From the NCBI RefSeq assembly GCF_014133895.1, contig NC_050729.1, positions 310,001-374,000 of the forward strand: a stretch of DNA of 64,000 nucleotides, in the 5' to 3' direction. The position numbers and the translations under genes are program-made. The notes below the pieces were generated by a model. That model searched no databases. It saw only the letters and a program-made list of their open reading frames with translations, and was not told where the DNA came from. Origin of the DNA: Torulaspora globosa (taxonomy: Eukaryota; Ascomycota; Saccharomycetes; Saccharomycetales; Saccharomycetaceae). Positions 53,506-62,976 of the stretch are shown one piece after another (positions within the stretch are counted from its first letter, which is position 1; each line of letters opens with the position of its first letter).

Positions 53506-53514
53506 AACTGTGGC
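53506..53514 (+). promoter_or_regulatory. Met31/Met32-type site before SUL2
   Basis: AACTGTGGC matches the Met31/32 core (AAACTGTGG) at all but the first base. It lies about 275 bases before the SUL2 ATG, on the opposite strand to the gene. Confidence 0.55.
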
Positions 53515-53603
53515 GGATTTCTAAGCAAACGAAATATGGGCCTTTCGTACAGGAAAGGTACGAATAGTGAAAAACGTCATTGATTTACGCCTTTAACTTA
53601 TTT

Positions 53604-53638
53604 CACGTGTGGTTGCAATGGAGGTGAAATTTCACGTG
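53604..53638. promoter_or_regulatory. Two Cbf1-type CACGTG sites before SUL2
   Basis: CACGTG occurs at 53604-53609 and 53633-53638, both preceded by TT. Together with the Met31/32-type site this is the Cbf1-Met4-Met28 arrangement of sulfur genes. Confidence 0.6.
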
Positions 53639-53742
53639 AATGAGACTCACCTTCCATAAGACAATAGTGTCTTGTCAGGACGATTCTCAGCATTATAGTG
53701 CTCTGTCGGGCCCGGCTTGTATCGGTTAGTAATTGCCCAGCT

Positions 53743-55656
53743 CTAGCTTGGAGTTTCTTGCATTGTAAGTGAGGCGATATGAAGGTCAGCCGTTATCTCA
53801 CATTGGTAGAATAACTGCGGTGTTGAACTCGGTCCACTTTGGTCCTCCTGCAGGCATGAAATCGCGACCTCGAAGCAGATGGAGGTCTTACCACTGTTGG
53901 GCTTCGCTCTTGAGGCGACAGGATCTTGTGGTTCACTGGAGACTTTCAGGATCAATACGTTCTCGATTTGACGATCTTCGAGCCCTAATGGGAGCTGAAT
54001 TGGCAGATCGCTAGCGGCACGGTCGAGGGAGAATCTGTCTAGGAGCCTAATGGACAGCCACGGAGACTTTCCTTCGGATCCTGTCACAAAACAGACGATG
54101 AGCGGTCTTTCGCAAAGTGGTGCTGCTCCAACCATCTTCGCTTGGGGACCATCTTTCTGCAGAACGTTCTTAGGATGGCCCTTGACGCATTTTTGTAGCA
54201 GATACGGCTCCATTTGCTGATCCCTCAGTATACTTAGTTTTGTCGAGAACTTGTTTAAGGCGATCTTGAAGGAGTCAGCTTTGAATAAGTCGTCCAGATG
54301 CAGGGAGGGTTGGGAATCTCTGAACTGCGAGTCTAGATATGCTGCAATCTCGTAACCTGTCTTGCTTTGGCCGTCGAGTTTTAATTTGGGCTTGTAATCT
54401 TCATCCAGGGCTTCATGCACCCTGTCATCGAACCACGGCCAAAAGGTTTGAAACAAGAGTTCCCGAGATTTGACATTTTGAATCGCTTCCAAGGTCAGCT
54501 TCAGGATGGCCTGTCCGGCCGCCGTAAGTTCTTCAGTATGACAGATGGAGCTTATAGAGCCGGTTTCGATCGCTTCAATGGCGCTAAGGAGCCCGCGACA
54601 TCCTTCGCTTAATAGGATAAGCCGCTCACACGCTGGGATGAACGCCAGGGTGAAAATCTGAGTGCTCTTCTGGTACATCTCCAAACTCAGCTTTCTCAGT
54701 TTCTTCGAATTCTTCTCGTTTACCGTGTTGCAAAGCCAGTCCCCCAACTCTTGTGAAATACATCCAGTCAGCAGCAATGTTTCCAGCTCTTCATGCAGCT
54801 CCGGATAACCGAACGCTCTATCACAGACTCTCTCCAGAAAGTCATTGTACGGTGCTATCAGGTCGTTTCGTATCAACTCGAGATGATTCTGCAAGTAACG
54901 GCTCAACTGTGTCATGGTGATGAAAGACTTGATAAGATCCACCAAAGGGCTATTCTTGATGACAGGGCTCAAACGTAGACTCTCCACGTTGCCCTCCCGG
55001 AAGAACAGATGGTAGACGCCTTTTTGTGCTGCAAACATGGCTTCCAAGCTGGTCGACAGCGGATCTCGGTCGCCCTGCGAAGGCAACCGCAGTACGTACT
55101 CACCGTCGAACATAAGCAAAAGATCGTTAGTGTCCTTGTGTACTGCGTGAACGTCGATTATCGGCTTTTCAATCTTCACGCCATCCCTCTCCTCTGTCGC
55201 TAGCCGCCATGCTCTGTTTGGCGGCTCATATGGCAGTATAAAGATTTGCCTCGTGTCCCTCGCGAATCTGATCATCTTGGGCATGACTTTTGTTACATCA
55301 CGCTCGAACTTGAGCATGCCGTCACCCTCAGAGGCCTGGACTTCCATTCGATCCCATAAAGCACCGTCGACCGTCTTCGTACTTATCCTAAGCAGACTTA
55401 TCAATTTCCCACCTTGAAAGACATCATGGATCCTAGCAGTCCCATCTTTGAAAAACACCGTAAGATGCCTTCCAGTGATACGATCCCATTCATAGCTTAT
55501 CAGAAGGTTTATGTCTCGTACAGCAACCGTAGCTATTCTGGCGTCGTCGGCTATTCTCACGATACTTAGACCTTTATTCACCTTTTCAGCATACAATGGA
55601 TACAGCGGATTGTAGCTACGATAATCCAAGCCCGACATTGGATCCCTTATATCCAT
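53743..55656 (-). CDS. APC4: Anaphase-promoting complex subunit Apc4
   Basis: Apc4 is an essential platform subunit of the APC/C ubiquitin ligase. The 637 residues compare with 652 in S. cerevisiae. The N-terminal half has the WD40-like propeller of the family (ISYEWDRITGRHLTVFFKDG, KLISLLRISTKTVDGALWDR). The middle helical APC4 domain (about 230-400) includes LSRYLQNHLELIRNDLIAPY, NDFLERVCDRAFGYPELHEE and LLLTGCISQELGDWLCNTVN. The ATG at 55656 is the first in frame. It is divergent from TMA64, as YDR118W is from YDR117C. Confidence 0.94.
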   Translation of the reverse strand: MDIRDPMSGLDYRSYNPLYPLYAEKVNKGLSIVRIADDARIATVAVRDINLLISYEWDRITGRHLTVFFKDGTARIHDVFQGGKLISLLRISTKTVDGALWDRMEVQASEGDGMLKFERDVTKVMPKMIRFARDTRQIFILPYEPPNRAWRLATEERDGVKIEKPIIDVHAVHKDTNDLLLMFDGEYVLRLPSQGDRDPLSTSLEAMFAAQKGVYHLFFREGNVESLRLSPVIKNSPLVDLIKSFITMTQLSRYLQNHLELIRNDLIAPYNDFLERVCDRAFGYPELHEELETLLLTGCISQELGDWLCNTVNEKNSKKLRKLSLEMYQKSTQIFTLAFIPACERLILLSEGCRGLLSAIEAIETGSISSICHTEELTAAGQAILKLTLEAIQNVKSRELLFQTFWPWFDDRVHEALDEDYKPKLKLDGQSKTGYEIAAYLDSQFRDSQPSLHLDDLFKADSFKIALNKFSTKLSILRDQQMEPYLLQKCVKGHPKNVLQKDGPQAKMVGAAPLCERPLIVCFVTGSEGKSPWLSIRLLDRFSLDRAASDLPIQLPLGLEDRQIENVLILKVSSEPQDPVASRAKPNSGKTSICFEVAISCLQEDQSGPSSTPQLFYQCEITADLHIASLTMQETPS

Positions 55657-55833
55657 TGTCTATATATCTTGTATGTTGATAGTAGCGATGCCTTAAGTTA
55701 TACGTCAAGATAATTCACTACGCTTAATCGAAAGTTCTATCATTAAAGCTAAGGAAAGCATAGAGGGTCATTTGACGCTGTTGCAGAATTCTACTGCCAT
55801 CCTGCTGTCGACTGGATCCAATTGGGCTCAGTA

Positions 55834-57513
55834 ATGTTCAAGAAAGAGCCTCATGTCAAGGCGTTAAGTAACCTGAAGAACTCGGAGAGAAAGAAGCTAC
55901 TTCAAACTTGCAAAGAACAGACTGGCTGCTCAGAGTATAGCTTTGCGTCGGCTATTGTGAAGCAAACTAACTACAAAGGTCAGCACAGCAGTGGTTCTGT
56001 ATATACAGACGAAAACAATGTGCCAATTTGGTTCAAAGAGAAGCATGGTGAACTGCTGTTTCCTACGGTATACTCGTGCTGGAGCTTTCCCAAGCTGCTG
56101 CCTATTGTACTGACTCATGACTTTGTCATTGAGGAAAGAATATTTAATGGGGCCAACTTAATGCTTGCGGGCACCGTACCGCCATTTGATCCAAGATGTG
56201 AACCAGCCACCGTGTGTGGGATTGCAAGCAGAGATAATCCCACTGTGGTTCTAGCAGTCGGCGTTGTGCAACTGAACCTTCCGACCTACGATTCAGTTAT
56301 CGGACAACATGGCATTGCCGTTCAAGTGATGCACTATTTAACAGACGGCCTGTGCCAGGTATTCAAGATGGACCTCGAGCCACCTCTTCGGGCGTCTGGG
56401 CCTACCGAGGGCGATAAGGAGGACGCTGAGGCCGCTGAAGAGCTGGACCTCAGCCGGGATATCTCTCAGACAGCAGTGCGCATTGAGGATGTCGCAGAAG
56501 TCCTTGACGAATTATCCGTCGAAGATGTGGACAATTTTTTCACCAGGGCTTTGTACTATACCTTGACACAGGACACCAATCTAGAGTTACCCATTACTGC
56601 ATCCAACTTCATATCAGCTCACGTCCTACCGAACCTTCCGCCCGTCGACCCGACACAGGTTAACATGAAGAAGACGTCTTGGAAGAAGAGTGCCAAATAT
56701 CTGAAGCAGTTTGAGAAGGCTGGGTTCCTGCAATTAAAGGGAAAGGGGGACGATCTGGTCATTGTCGGTGTGGATAAGGATAAAGACGAGCTGAAAAGTT
56801 TCGTCCCCTACAAAACAAGCGCTGACAGCTCCACAAGAAAAGGGCAATGCAGAGAAAAGCCTGCTGGTTCGCCAGATGCAATGTACTCTGAAAAGTACTA
56901 CAAACCGATAAATCTCGGAAAAGATTTCGTGCAGTGCACGAGTTTACCTCCTAAGCTTCTCTACAGCGTGCCAGACCTTAGAGACAGCCTCAATGAGTAC
57001 ATTACGACCCAGAAACTGGTCGACAGCCGAAACAAGAAGATGGTGCTACTCGATGATCTCTTGTACGACCTCGTCAACAAGAGGAAGAAAGCTCAGGACG
57101 CGCCGCGCTGCATCTCCAGGGCGCAGATATTGGAACCGTTCCTGAGCAATAACTTCACTGAATTCTTCCAAATTTTCAAGGACGGAGCGCCTCTCTTCAA
57201 GAGCCCTGCCAAAGGTTCGCTGCCGCACGTTAAAATAGTCACAGAGATGAAGATTGGCAGAAAAGTGGTCACCAGGGTCTCCAATTTCGAGCTTTTCAAA
57301 GTCAATACCGATGAGCTAGCTGCCGATTTGCGAAAACTCTGCAGCGGGTCTACAACCGTGGGTGAAACCTTGTCGTCCCCAAGAACTGCGGAAGTGCAAG
57401 TGCAAGGTGCGCATGGCAGTCTGATCATCGAGCATCTGAACAGCAAGGGAATCCCATCCAAGTGGATTGACTTCGAAAGTAAGCTGAAGAACAAGAAGAA
57501 GAGACCGACATAA
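55834..57513 (+). CDS. TMA64: eIF2D-like translation factor Tma64
   Basis: Tma64 is the yeast eIF2D (ligatin), which recycles 40S subunits after termination and can load tRNA independently of GTP. The longest frame starts at TTG 55822; the first ATG (55834) gives MFKKEPHVKALSNLKNSERK and 559 residues (565 in S. cerevisiae). Domains in order are an N-terminal DUF1947-PUA unit (about 1-170, with VIEERIFNGANLMLAGTVPP), a winged-helix region, a SWIB/MDM2-like domain (about 360-450), and a C-terminal SUI1 domain (about 465-555, KIVTEMKIGRKVVTRVSNFE). It is divergent from APC4. Confidence 0.96.
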   Translation: MFKKEPHVKALSNLKNSERKKLLQTCKEQTGCSEYSFASAIVKQTNYKGQHSSGSVYTDENNVPIWFKEKHGELLFPTVYSCWSFPKLLPIVLTHDFVIEERIFNGANLMLAGTVPPFDPRCEPATVCGIASRDNPTVVLAVGVVQLNLPTYDSVIGQHGIAVQVMHYLTDGLCQVFKMDLEPPLRASGPTEGDKEDAEAAEELDLSRDISQTAVRIEDVAEVLDELSVEDVDNFFTRALYYTLTQDTNLELPITASNFISAHVLPNLPPVDPTQVNMKKTSWKKSAKYLKQFEKAGFLQLKGKGDDLVIVGVDKDKDELKSFVPYKTSADSSTRKGQCREKPAGSPDAMYSEKYYKPINLGKDFVQCTSLPPKLLYSVPDLRDSLNEYITTQKLVDSRNKKMVLLDDLLYDLVNKRKKAQDAPRCISRAQILEPFLSNNFTEFFQIFKDGAPLFKSPAKGSLPHVKIVTEMKIGRKVVTRVSNFELFKVNTDELAADLRKLCSGSTTVGETLSSPRTAEVQVQGAHGSLIIEHLNSKGIPSKWIDFESKLKNKKKRPT

Positions 57514-57653
57514 GCTGATTAAAGCTGGCTAGAACCGTTCTCACCAATCTGGCCGTTATATAGATAACCGTGTACGAGATCTCGCTTTGATGTTCAGTAT
57601 AAGCTCTTAGTAAAAAAATCGATGAACAACCTGCTAAAACAGTCGAAAGCTAG

Positions 57654-58520
57654 ATGCCCAGTGAATCTCGTCTCGGCATACTCAATTTCTCGACTATGAC
57701 TAGCCGTCAGCTGTCCCAGTTAGTGACAAGAAATTTGTTCCATACATGCTCCGCTTTGCAGGCTGAAGAGGTAGCGACCACGGCTACTAAACTGAGCAAG
57801 GATCAACTGAAAAAGAGAGAAATACGTCGGTTTGCTCAACGAAAAGCAGCTGCCAAGAAATCTCCAAAAGACCACCCGCTTTACATGCCTATTCCCTTGG
57901 CATTGAGGTTTTTACGTGCGGCAGAAGTCGGACAACCGCAGTCGCAGCAGACCATCAGTCTCACGACAGCAGTGATTGCCGAAAGAGGTGTACCTCCGTT
58001 AGCTGGCAACGTTTCCTTTGCTAAGCCGTTGAAAGATGTGAAGATCGCGGTCTTCAGCACTGACGAGGAGCAGTTGAAGTTGGCACGGGAGAAATTCAAC
58101 TGTCACCTAGTGGGAGGAACTGAACTAATCGAAAAGATCAAGAGCGGAGAAGTACCAGTTGATTTTGATAAGGCGTTCGCTACGCCAGAAGTAGTGCCAG
58201 CGTTGACTTCTCAGCTGGCTAGAATCCTCGGTCCCCGTGGTGTGCTTCCCACGGTCAAGAAGGGCACAGTGGCGGCGGACATCGGGCCGCTGGTGCAAAA
58301 AAGTCTGGGATCCATGCCTTTCAGACAGCGTGGTAACTGCATCAGCATGGCGGTTGGCAAATCCAATTTCACAGATAGACAGATCCTCGAGAACATTATA
58401 GCAACGCAAGAGGCCGTTAAGGAAGCCATAGCAAATCAAGCTTCCAAGAGGCCTAGCCTGCTGGGCAAGACCACTCTAAGCAGCACCCACGGTCCGGGCA
58501 TCGTGATTGACTTTGCCTGA
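57654..58520 (+). CDS. MRPL1: Mitochondrial large ribosomal subunit protein uL1m
   Basis: This is a mitoribosomal protein of the L1 stalk. The predicted 288 residues compare with 285 in S. cerevisiae. A basic, hydroxylated N-terminus without acidic residues (MTSRQLSQLVTRNLFHTCSA) is a likely presequence. It begins at a second ATG, 57696, so the true start may be there (274 residues). The L1 domain has KIAVFSTDEEQLKLAREKFN, AFATPEVVPALTSQLARILG and then PRGVLPTVKKGTV, the classical L1 signature. It lies between TMA64 and MRX14, as YDR116C does. Confidence 0.94.
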   Translation: MPSESRLGILNFSTMTSRQLSQLVTRNLFHTCSALQAEEVATTATKLSKDQLKKREIRRFAQRKAAAKKSPKDHPLYMPIPLALRFLRAAEVGQPQSQQTISLTTAVIAERGVPPLAGNVSFAKPLKDVKIAVFSTDEEQLKLAREKFNCHLVGGTELIEKIKSGEVPVDFDKAFATPEVVPALTSQLARILGPRGVLPTVKKGTVAADIGPLVQKSLGSMPFRQRGNCISMAVGKSNFTDRQILENIIATQEAVKEAIANQASKRPSLLGKTTLSSTHGPGIVIDFA

Positions 58521-58623
58521 GCACTCGTGGATGGTAGCATAGTCTGTAAATAGAATGATAGTCATTACGAAGAAATTCACTATGAACATGTATAGGGCTG
58601 ATGAGAGTATTTACACAAACTGA

Positions 58624-58959
58624 TTAGTGGGTCAGAAACCATCTGCCCTTAGCCTTGCGACGCTGCAAGATCTTTGAGCCTGATTTGCTCCTAGCTCTAG
58701 CCAGAAATCCTATTCTTCTTTTCCTCTTCAGAGTGCTTGGTTGGAATGTATTTCCTCTGGATTTCCAACGTCTTTGCAAAGTCTGTCCGAAAGGGAGTAG
58801 CAGAGAGGTACTTTGCAGTGCTGGTTGTGACTCGGGGAGACCCAGTATGCTGACATTCCTCGTGTTTGGGGCCAGTGATCTTAAAGGAGAAAAAGAACTC
58901 AAAGAAGTAAACGTTCTTCTGCCATTGAGCTGGAATAATGATCTAACGAAAAACGACAT
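58624..58959 (-). CDS. MRX14: Mitochondrial ribosomal protein bL34m (Mrx14)
   Basis: This is the mitochondrial counterpart of bacterial L34. The longest frame starts at TTG 58968; the first ATG (58959) gives [20 protein letters not shown], a typical presequence, and 111 residues (105 in S. cerevisiae). The C-terminal 45 residues are the bL34 core: [20 protein letters not shown] then [24 protein letters not shown]1 converges with it at 103 bases, and GEP5 lies upstream on the same strand. Confidence 0.95.
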   Translation of the reverse strand: MSFFVRSLFQLNGRRTFTSLSSFSPLRSLAPNTRNVSILGLPESQPALQSTSLLLPFGQTLQRRWKSRGNTFQPSTLKRKRRIGFLARARSKSGSKILQRRKAKGRWFLTH

Positions 58960-59104
58960 TACCACCAATAGGCGCTGGACTTAATAGAGACACTCAGCAA
59001 ATCTCTAACTGCCTCCAGTAGTCTTGACTGTGACTTGCTCAATAAGCTCGTTTTTTTGAAGAGTCCAATGATCTCTGAGCGTTCGGGTAACAATCGACTG
59101 AAGA

Positions 59105-59968
59105 CTAAATGCTGTGCAGAAGCAGAGAACTTGGAGCGAATCTTGGCAGCTGGAAGTCCTCGTAGTCCGGACCATGGTCGTTCTCCATCACGTAGGCTCT
59201 TCTGCAGGCGGCCTGGTAAAGACGCGCTTGTTTGCGAGTAGGCGAATCTTGTATTATGCTGCACAGTAAAGCTTCACTTTCTCGTGAAAGCATTGGGTTA
59301 TCGACGGCGAGTATGTTGTAAATGCTGCTCACTTTGCGTTTGAACAGATTCTTGATTCGAACTGCCGCAATATCGTTCCCCAGCGGCCGCATGGGTATTT
59401 CTACGATGGGGATCGGGAGCTTTCTGCCATTCTTGCATAGTCTAGGGTTCTGTTTGAGGAAGAGATAGTGAGCGAAGATAGCGTTGAACAGTAGTTCTCT
59501 CTGCAGCGAGGTAAGGCCGCCGCCATGCGGCTCCTGATCACACCAAGGGTTTCTGGTGTACCGCATCATCGACAACACAGCCGCGCTGCTGTCGTCCCAG
59601 CGGTAGCGCAAAGACGTCGTCTTGGGCTTCTTCATGCTCAGAATGGCCCTGTGGTGTTCATAGGGCCAGAACGCCACCACCTCTGTGTAGTGCTTGCGGA
59701 ACAACTGCAGATGAGCTGGTCGCGGAGTGCTCCAGACAAAATGAGTGTGGTATATCAATGATTCCAGCTGCCGGCGCTCGACAGCTGCTCTACCGCGTGA
59801 TTTCTCGTAGTCTGAGATCAACCGTGCCAGCGAGAGCATGAACTGCTTTGACGGCTGTGACTTCAGCTTCGCTTCCAACACTTCCAAGCTCTTCTTGTGC
59901 AGTGGCAGTCTGTCTAGGGACTCTACCAGCGGAGGAATGAGTTTCATGCAGGCAGATGCCGTAGTCAT
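59105..59968 (-). CDS. GEP5: Mitochondrial genome maintenance protein Gep5
   Basis: Gep5 (Rrg5) is required for mitochondrial DNA maintenance and interacts genetically with prohibitins. The 287 residues compare with 293 in S. cerevisiae. Recognisable blocks are LESLIYHTHFVWSTPRPAHL, FRKHYTEVVAFWPYEHHRAI and, toward the C-terminus, ARLYQAACRRAYVMENDHGP. The N-terminus aligns with the S. cerevisiae start (MTTASACMKLIPPLVESLDR), so ATG 59968 is preferred. A 21-codon upstream frame overlaps this ATG. The position beside XDJ1 and PDS1 matches YLR091W. Confidence 0.92.
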   Translation of the reverse strand: MTTASACMKLIPPLVESLDRLPLHKKSLEVLEAKLKSQPSKQFMLSLARLISDYEKSRGRAAVERRQLESLIYHTHFVWSTPRPAHLQLFRKHYTEVVAFWPYEHHRAILSMKKPKTTSLRYRWDDSSAAVLSMMRYTRNPWCDQEPHGGGLTSLQRELLFNAIFAHYLFLKQNPRLCKNGRKLPIPIVEIPMRPLGNDIAAVRIKNLFKRKVSSIYNILAVDNPMLSRESEALLCSIIQDSPTRKQARLYQAACRRAYVMENDHGPDYEDFQLPRFAPSSLLLHSI

Positions 59969-60030
59969 TGTCTCTCGATGCGTTCGTTGACCAGTAGGAT
60001 GTCCAGGGATTTGCTCAACTGCAGCGGCAT
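59965..60030 (-). other. Upstream open reading frame overlapping the GEP5 start
   Basis: ATG 60030 begins a 21-codon frame (MPLQLSKSLDILLVNERIER plus Gln) whose TGA stop shares bases with the GEP5 ATG in an ATGA overlap. If it is in the GEP5 leader it would be met first by scanning ribosomes and could lower GEP5 translation. It may be chance. Confidence 0.4.
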
Positions 60031-60270
60031 AACAAGCCCTATGAGACCGCTCTTTTTCGACAGATTGCTTAATGGAGCTGAAGAACCTGGCAGGCGAGTT
60101 TAAGCGCTAACTGGGAATCATCGACCCTCTCTTATAGCGTCTTGTTAGTGATGATATCTTAATGAAGCTTTGTGATTACGCGAAGCCTATGTTGTAAACA
60201 AAAAGATAGCAACTAAGGAAGGATCAAGAAACCCGGTCACAACCATCTATTAGAGTTCAATTGAGCTGGA
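59969..60270. other. GEP5-PDS1 divergent promoter
   Basis: This 302-base region contains the upstream frame listed above and, at 60178-60183, ACGCGA, an MCB/SCB-like core 88 bases before the PDS1 ATG, which fits the G1/S-linked expression of PDS1. I see nothing else. Confidence 0.45.
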
Positions 60271-61266
60271 ATGCCTGGTAACGAGAATAAGGAGAATGAT
60301 TTGGTTATAGAGCCGGAACCTGGCAGTACCGTGTCGTTTCCGCAGACTCCAGCCCACTTGCTTAAGAGAAGTGTCTCTACAGTGTTTAAACAGCCGAATG
60401 TGGACGATTCTGAGAAGCCAGACCTCAGCAATGCGGCATGCGATGCTCCTATTAAGAATATATCGCCATTGAGAAGAGCTTGCGCGCAGCAGGGAAGGCT
60501 GCCATTGGCTTCGAAGGACAATAATAGGGCAAGTAGTTTCGGATTGCAGCAGCAGCAACAGCAGCCGTTGTTGAAACGTGACAACAGTCTTTACAAGAAG
60601 AGGAAACCATTTGAGAGAGTTCCGTTGGGGCCTAATGAGCAGTTATTGGCGAATCCACGGAGACTGAAGAAATATGGGTCTGTCCTGGGCTACAATAGTC
60701 TGCCTAAGATGAAGAGTCTAGTGCTTAAAGACGTGGGGCAGAGCGAGGAGCAGGAAGATAACGACGAAGACGATGATGAGGACGACAGTGTGTTGAGGCT
60801 GAAGTTACGCGATGCACTTAATAATTCAGATGGAGCCAAAGAGGTTGGGGGGTTGTTCGGGAAAACAGGTGGGCTGCAGCAGCTGATACGAGACTCAAAA
60901 AGAGAGGAGGAAGACTTCGAGGATAGAGAGATAGAATACTGTCCGCCTAAACACGACCCGCTTCCCTATGTTCCTGACGGGCATGTACCTCTGCTTAAGG
61001 AGGACATCGAGAAATTGACAACTTTCCGATCTCCTTATCTCATAGAGGATGAGTGTTCTAAGAGCAGTGAAGACACCGAGGGCGGTTTTCTGGACCTTGA
61101 GGATATCGAAAGCGGCCAAGAAGACGAGGAAATGTCAGATGCGAGTGAGTATACGGGCAAGACGCATGTCGACGCCATATCGGGGCGTACCACACTGGAG
61201 CTTGAGCCGCGCTACGCCGGGGAAGGGCTTAGCGCCAGTGAACTGAATGATCTTGTGGGAGATTGA
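60271..61266 (+). CDS. PDS1: Securin Pds1
   Basis: Pds1 is the securin that inhibits and guides separase Esp1 until APC/C-Cdc20 targets it for degradation. The 331 residues compare with 373 in S. cerevisiae. An N-terminal KEN box lies at residues 7-9 (ENKEN) and a destruction box at 76-79 (RLPLASKDN), matching the S. cerevisiae RLPLAAKDN as recalled. A short Gln run follows (about 92-97). The C-terminal half is acidic, as expected for separase binding. Two APC/C subunit genes (APC9, APC4) lie in the same window. The ATG at 60271 is the first in frame. Confidence 0.94.
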   Translation: MPGNENKENDLVIEPEPGSTVSFPQTPAHLLKRSVSTVFKQPNVDDSEKPDLSNAACDAPIKNISPLRRACAQQGRLPLASKDNNRASSFGLQQQQQQPLLKRDNSLYKKRKPFERVPLGPNEQLLANPRRLKKYGSVLGYNSLPKMKSLVLKDVGQSEEQEDNDEDDDEDDSVLRLKLRDALNNSDGAKEVGGLFGKTGGLQQLIRDSKREEEDFEDREIEYCPPKHDPLPYVPDGHVPLLKEDIEKLTTFRSPYLIEDECSKSSEDTEGGFLDLEDIESGQEDEEMSDASEYTGKTHVDAISGRTTLELEPRYAGEGLSASELNDLVGD

Positions 61267-61368
61267 AGTTGTTGCATCGTTGAATCAGTTGAATCTGAGT
61301 ATTATTCTTTATACGTCATATATACAAGCAAGGAATGGATCTTTATGTTGCTGACCATGGCAGTCGAA

Positions 61369-62640
61369 TCATTGTTGAGCACATCCGGGAGTTCCCGGTT
61401 TTGTACCAGAATCCTTGTACTGGCCTTCATTTGAAATATTCGGCAATTCATGAACGATGGTCATTCTGGTCACTGTCTCGGTGTTACTAGGGTCTTCGTC
61501 CAGTGCGCCCGGACTTCTCTCGGCAGGCAGCACGTTTTGCACTTGCAACAAATCGGATCTCTCGCTGAACCAGTTGTCGGGCGGGAACTCGATGTTCATG
61601 ATAGCGTAAAGGTCCCCGGCCTTCCTGGAGTCCATTGGCCACCCTTCCAACGGTATTTTCACGATATCGCCGGGCCTGATCACCTTACCGGCGGGCACGT
61701 TCAAGTTCAGGATCCTGCCGTCCAGCGTCTTTGTCAGGCGCTTGCTGAACCCAGTGATCGCTTCCGCCAAGGATATGGTGAGATGTGTGATGAGATCGAA
61801 GCCCTGCCTCCTCAGATCGGCTCCCTCAGGACACGTCGTGCCCTCCTCGACGACAAACACCAGATCGCCCGTCACAGGCTTGCCGATCTCCTGGTCTGCC
61901 TCGCCCTCCAGCACGATCTGGTCGCCCTGGCGCGAGCCTCGCGGAATGGACACCTTGAGCGCCTTCGACTCCTTCAGCAGTCCGTTGCCGGCACACTTCT
62001 TGCACTTATTCTTCTCCGAGCTGGGCCTTGCCGCATGTCTGCCCTTCCCGCCGCAGCTGGCACACTTGACAGTCTCGGTCGCCGCAAACCCGGGAGCCAC
62101 CCTTCTTATCCTCTGCTTCGAGCCCTGGCCGCCACACGGCCTGCATTCGACCTCGGGAGGCGGCACTACCTGCCCATTGCGTCTGCGCCAGCCTGACCCG
62201 CGGCACCGATCGCACACCACGTTCCTCTTCGACTGGAACTTGAAGCTCTTCCCGTTGTAGCAGTCCGCCATAGACACGCTCAACACCACCTGGACGTCTC
62301 GAGACCTCTCCGCCTCCGGCTCCTCAAACCCACCGTACCCACCCGGGCCAGACGGCCCAAAGCTGTGGAAGAAGTTCATGAACGCCGCCTCTTCGAACTC
62401 ATCTCGACCCGCAAACCCGCTGCCGTCCCCGTACCGATCGTAATGCGCCCTCCTCTCCTCGTCAATCAGAATCTCATGCGCCGCTGTGATCTCTTTGAAC
62501 CTGACTTCGCTCTCTTCCCTCAACGACTCGTCGACCACCTTATCCGGATGGTGTTGCAGCGCCAGTTTGCGGTATGCCCGCTTGATCTCTGCCTGTGTAG
62601 CATCCGGCGACACCCCCAGCACCTCATACAGCGAGCTCAT
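61369..62640 (-). CDS. XDJ1: DnaJ-type co-chaperone Xdj1
   Basis: Xdj1 is a class A J-protein that docks at the mitochondrial outer membrane and aids TOM import and biogenesis. The 423 residues compare with 459 in S. cerevisiae. The J domain (about 3-68) begins LYEVLGVSPDATQAEIKRAY and has the catalytic HPD in QHHPDK. Four zinc repeats follow: CDRCRGSG, CRPCGGQG, CASCGGKG and CKKCAGNG. Two C-terminal substrate domains follow (LKVSIPRGSRQGDQIVLEGE). The gene is unusually GC-rich for the window, which gives long antisense shadows. The divergent partner is ALT1/ALT2, as in YLR090W-YLR089C. Confidence 0.96.
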   Translation of the reverse strand: MSSLYEVLGVSPDATQAEIKRAYRKLALQHHPDKVVDESLREESEVRFKEITAAHEILIDEERRAHYDRYGDGSGFAGRDEFEEAAFMNFFHSFGPSGPGGYGGFEEPEAERSRDVQVVLSVSMADCYNGKSFKFQSKRNVVCDRCRGSGWRRRNGQVVPPPEVECRPCGGQGSKQRIRRVAPGFAATETVKCASCGGKGRHAARPSSEKNKCKKCAGNGLLKESKALKVSIPRGSRQGDQIVLEGEADQEIGKPVTGDLVFVVEEGTTCPEGADLRRQGFDLITHLTISLAEAITGFSKRLTKTLDGRILNLNVPAGKVIRPGDIVKIPLEGWPMDSRKAGDLYAIMNIEFPPDNWFSERSDLLQVQNVLPAERSPGALDEDPSNTETVTRMTIVHELPNISNEGQYKDSGTKPGTPGCAQQ

Positions 62641-62976
62641 TGCACCCTACACGCCATCTCTTCTCCAGCAGCCTAGCAAGCACTTCTTCTTTAACACGCC
62701 TAACGTCCAAGGCGACACTGCTCATCGCTTGCTACTCGACGGCCCTGCCAGACCGAAACAGGCCCTGCTGGCGCCAGCACCGCCCTCTAGCTTGCCAATT
62801 GAGCTACGAACCGCTGGAGGCCGACCTTCTTCTTGTGCTGTGGTCGCAGAATCGGACATCTTGATCCGACCCACGTCCAACGCTGCATAAGACCCCGTCC
62901 AGCTAGCTATCCGAGGCATTGAAGATCAATTGATGTTGCTGGACCTCCAGGACAAGAATTGAGACGTATTTAAGAG

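Larger units (their letters stand above)
53233..53742. other. SUL2 promoter region and APC4 3' region
   Basis: This 510-base stretch holds the sulfur-regulon-like sites listed separately and a 7-bp inverted repeat, TTCGTAC (53544-53550) and GTACGAA (53558-53564). No gene is seen. Confidence 0.6.

Noticed and set aside
61450..62260. Long plus-strand frames opposite XDJ1
   Set aside because: Shadows of the GC-rich XDJ1 coding sequence, whose J domain and zinc repeats are unambiguous.
62790..62815. tRNA A-box-like sequence on the minus strand
   Set aside because: No acceptor stem, anticodon arm or B box could be matched around it.
62486..62890. Plus-strand frame of 134 codons overlapping the XDJ1 start
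   Set aside because: Half overlaps XDJ1 antisense, the rest is low-complexity, and there is no homology.
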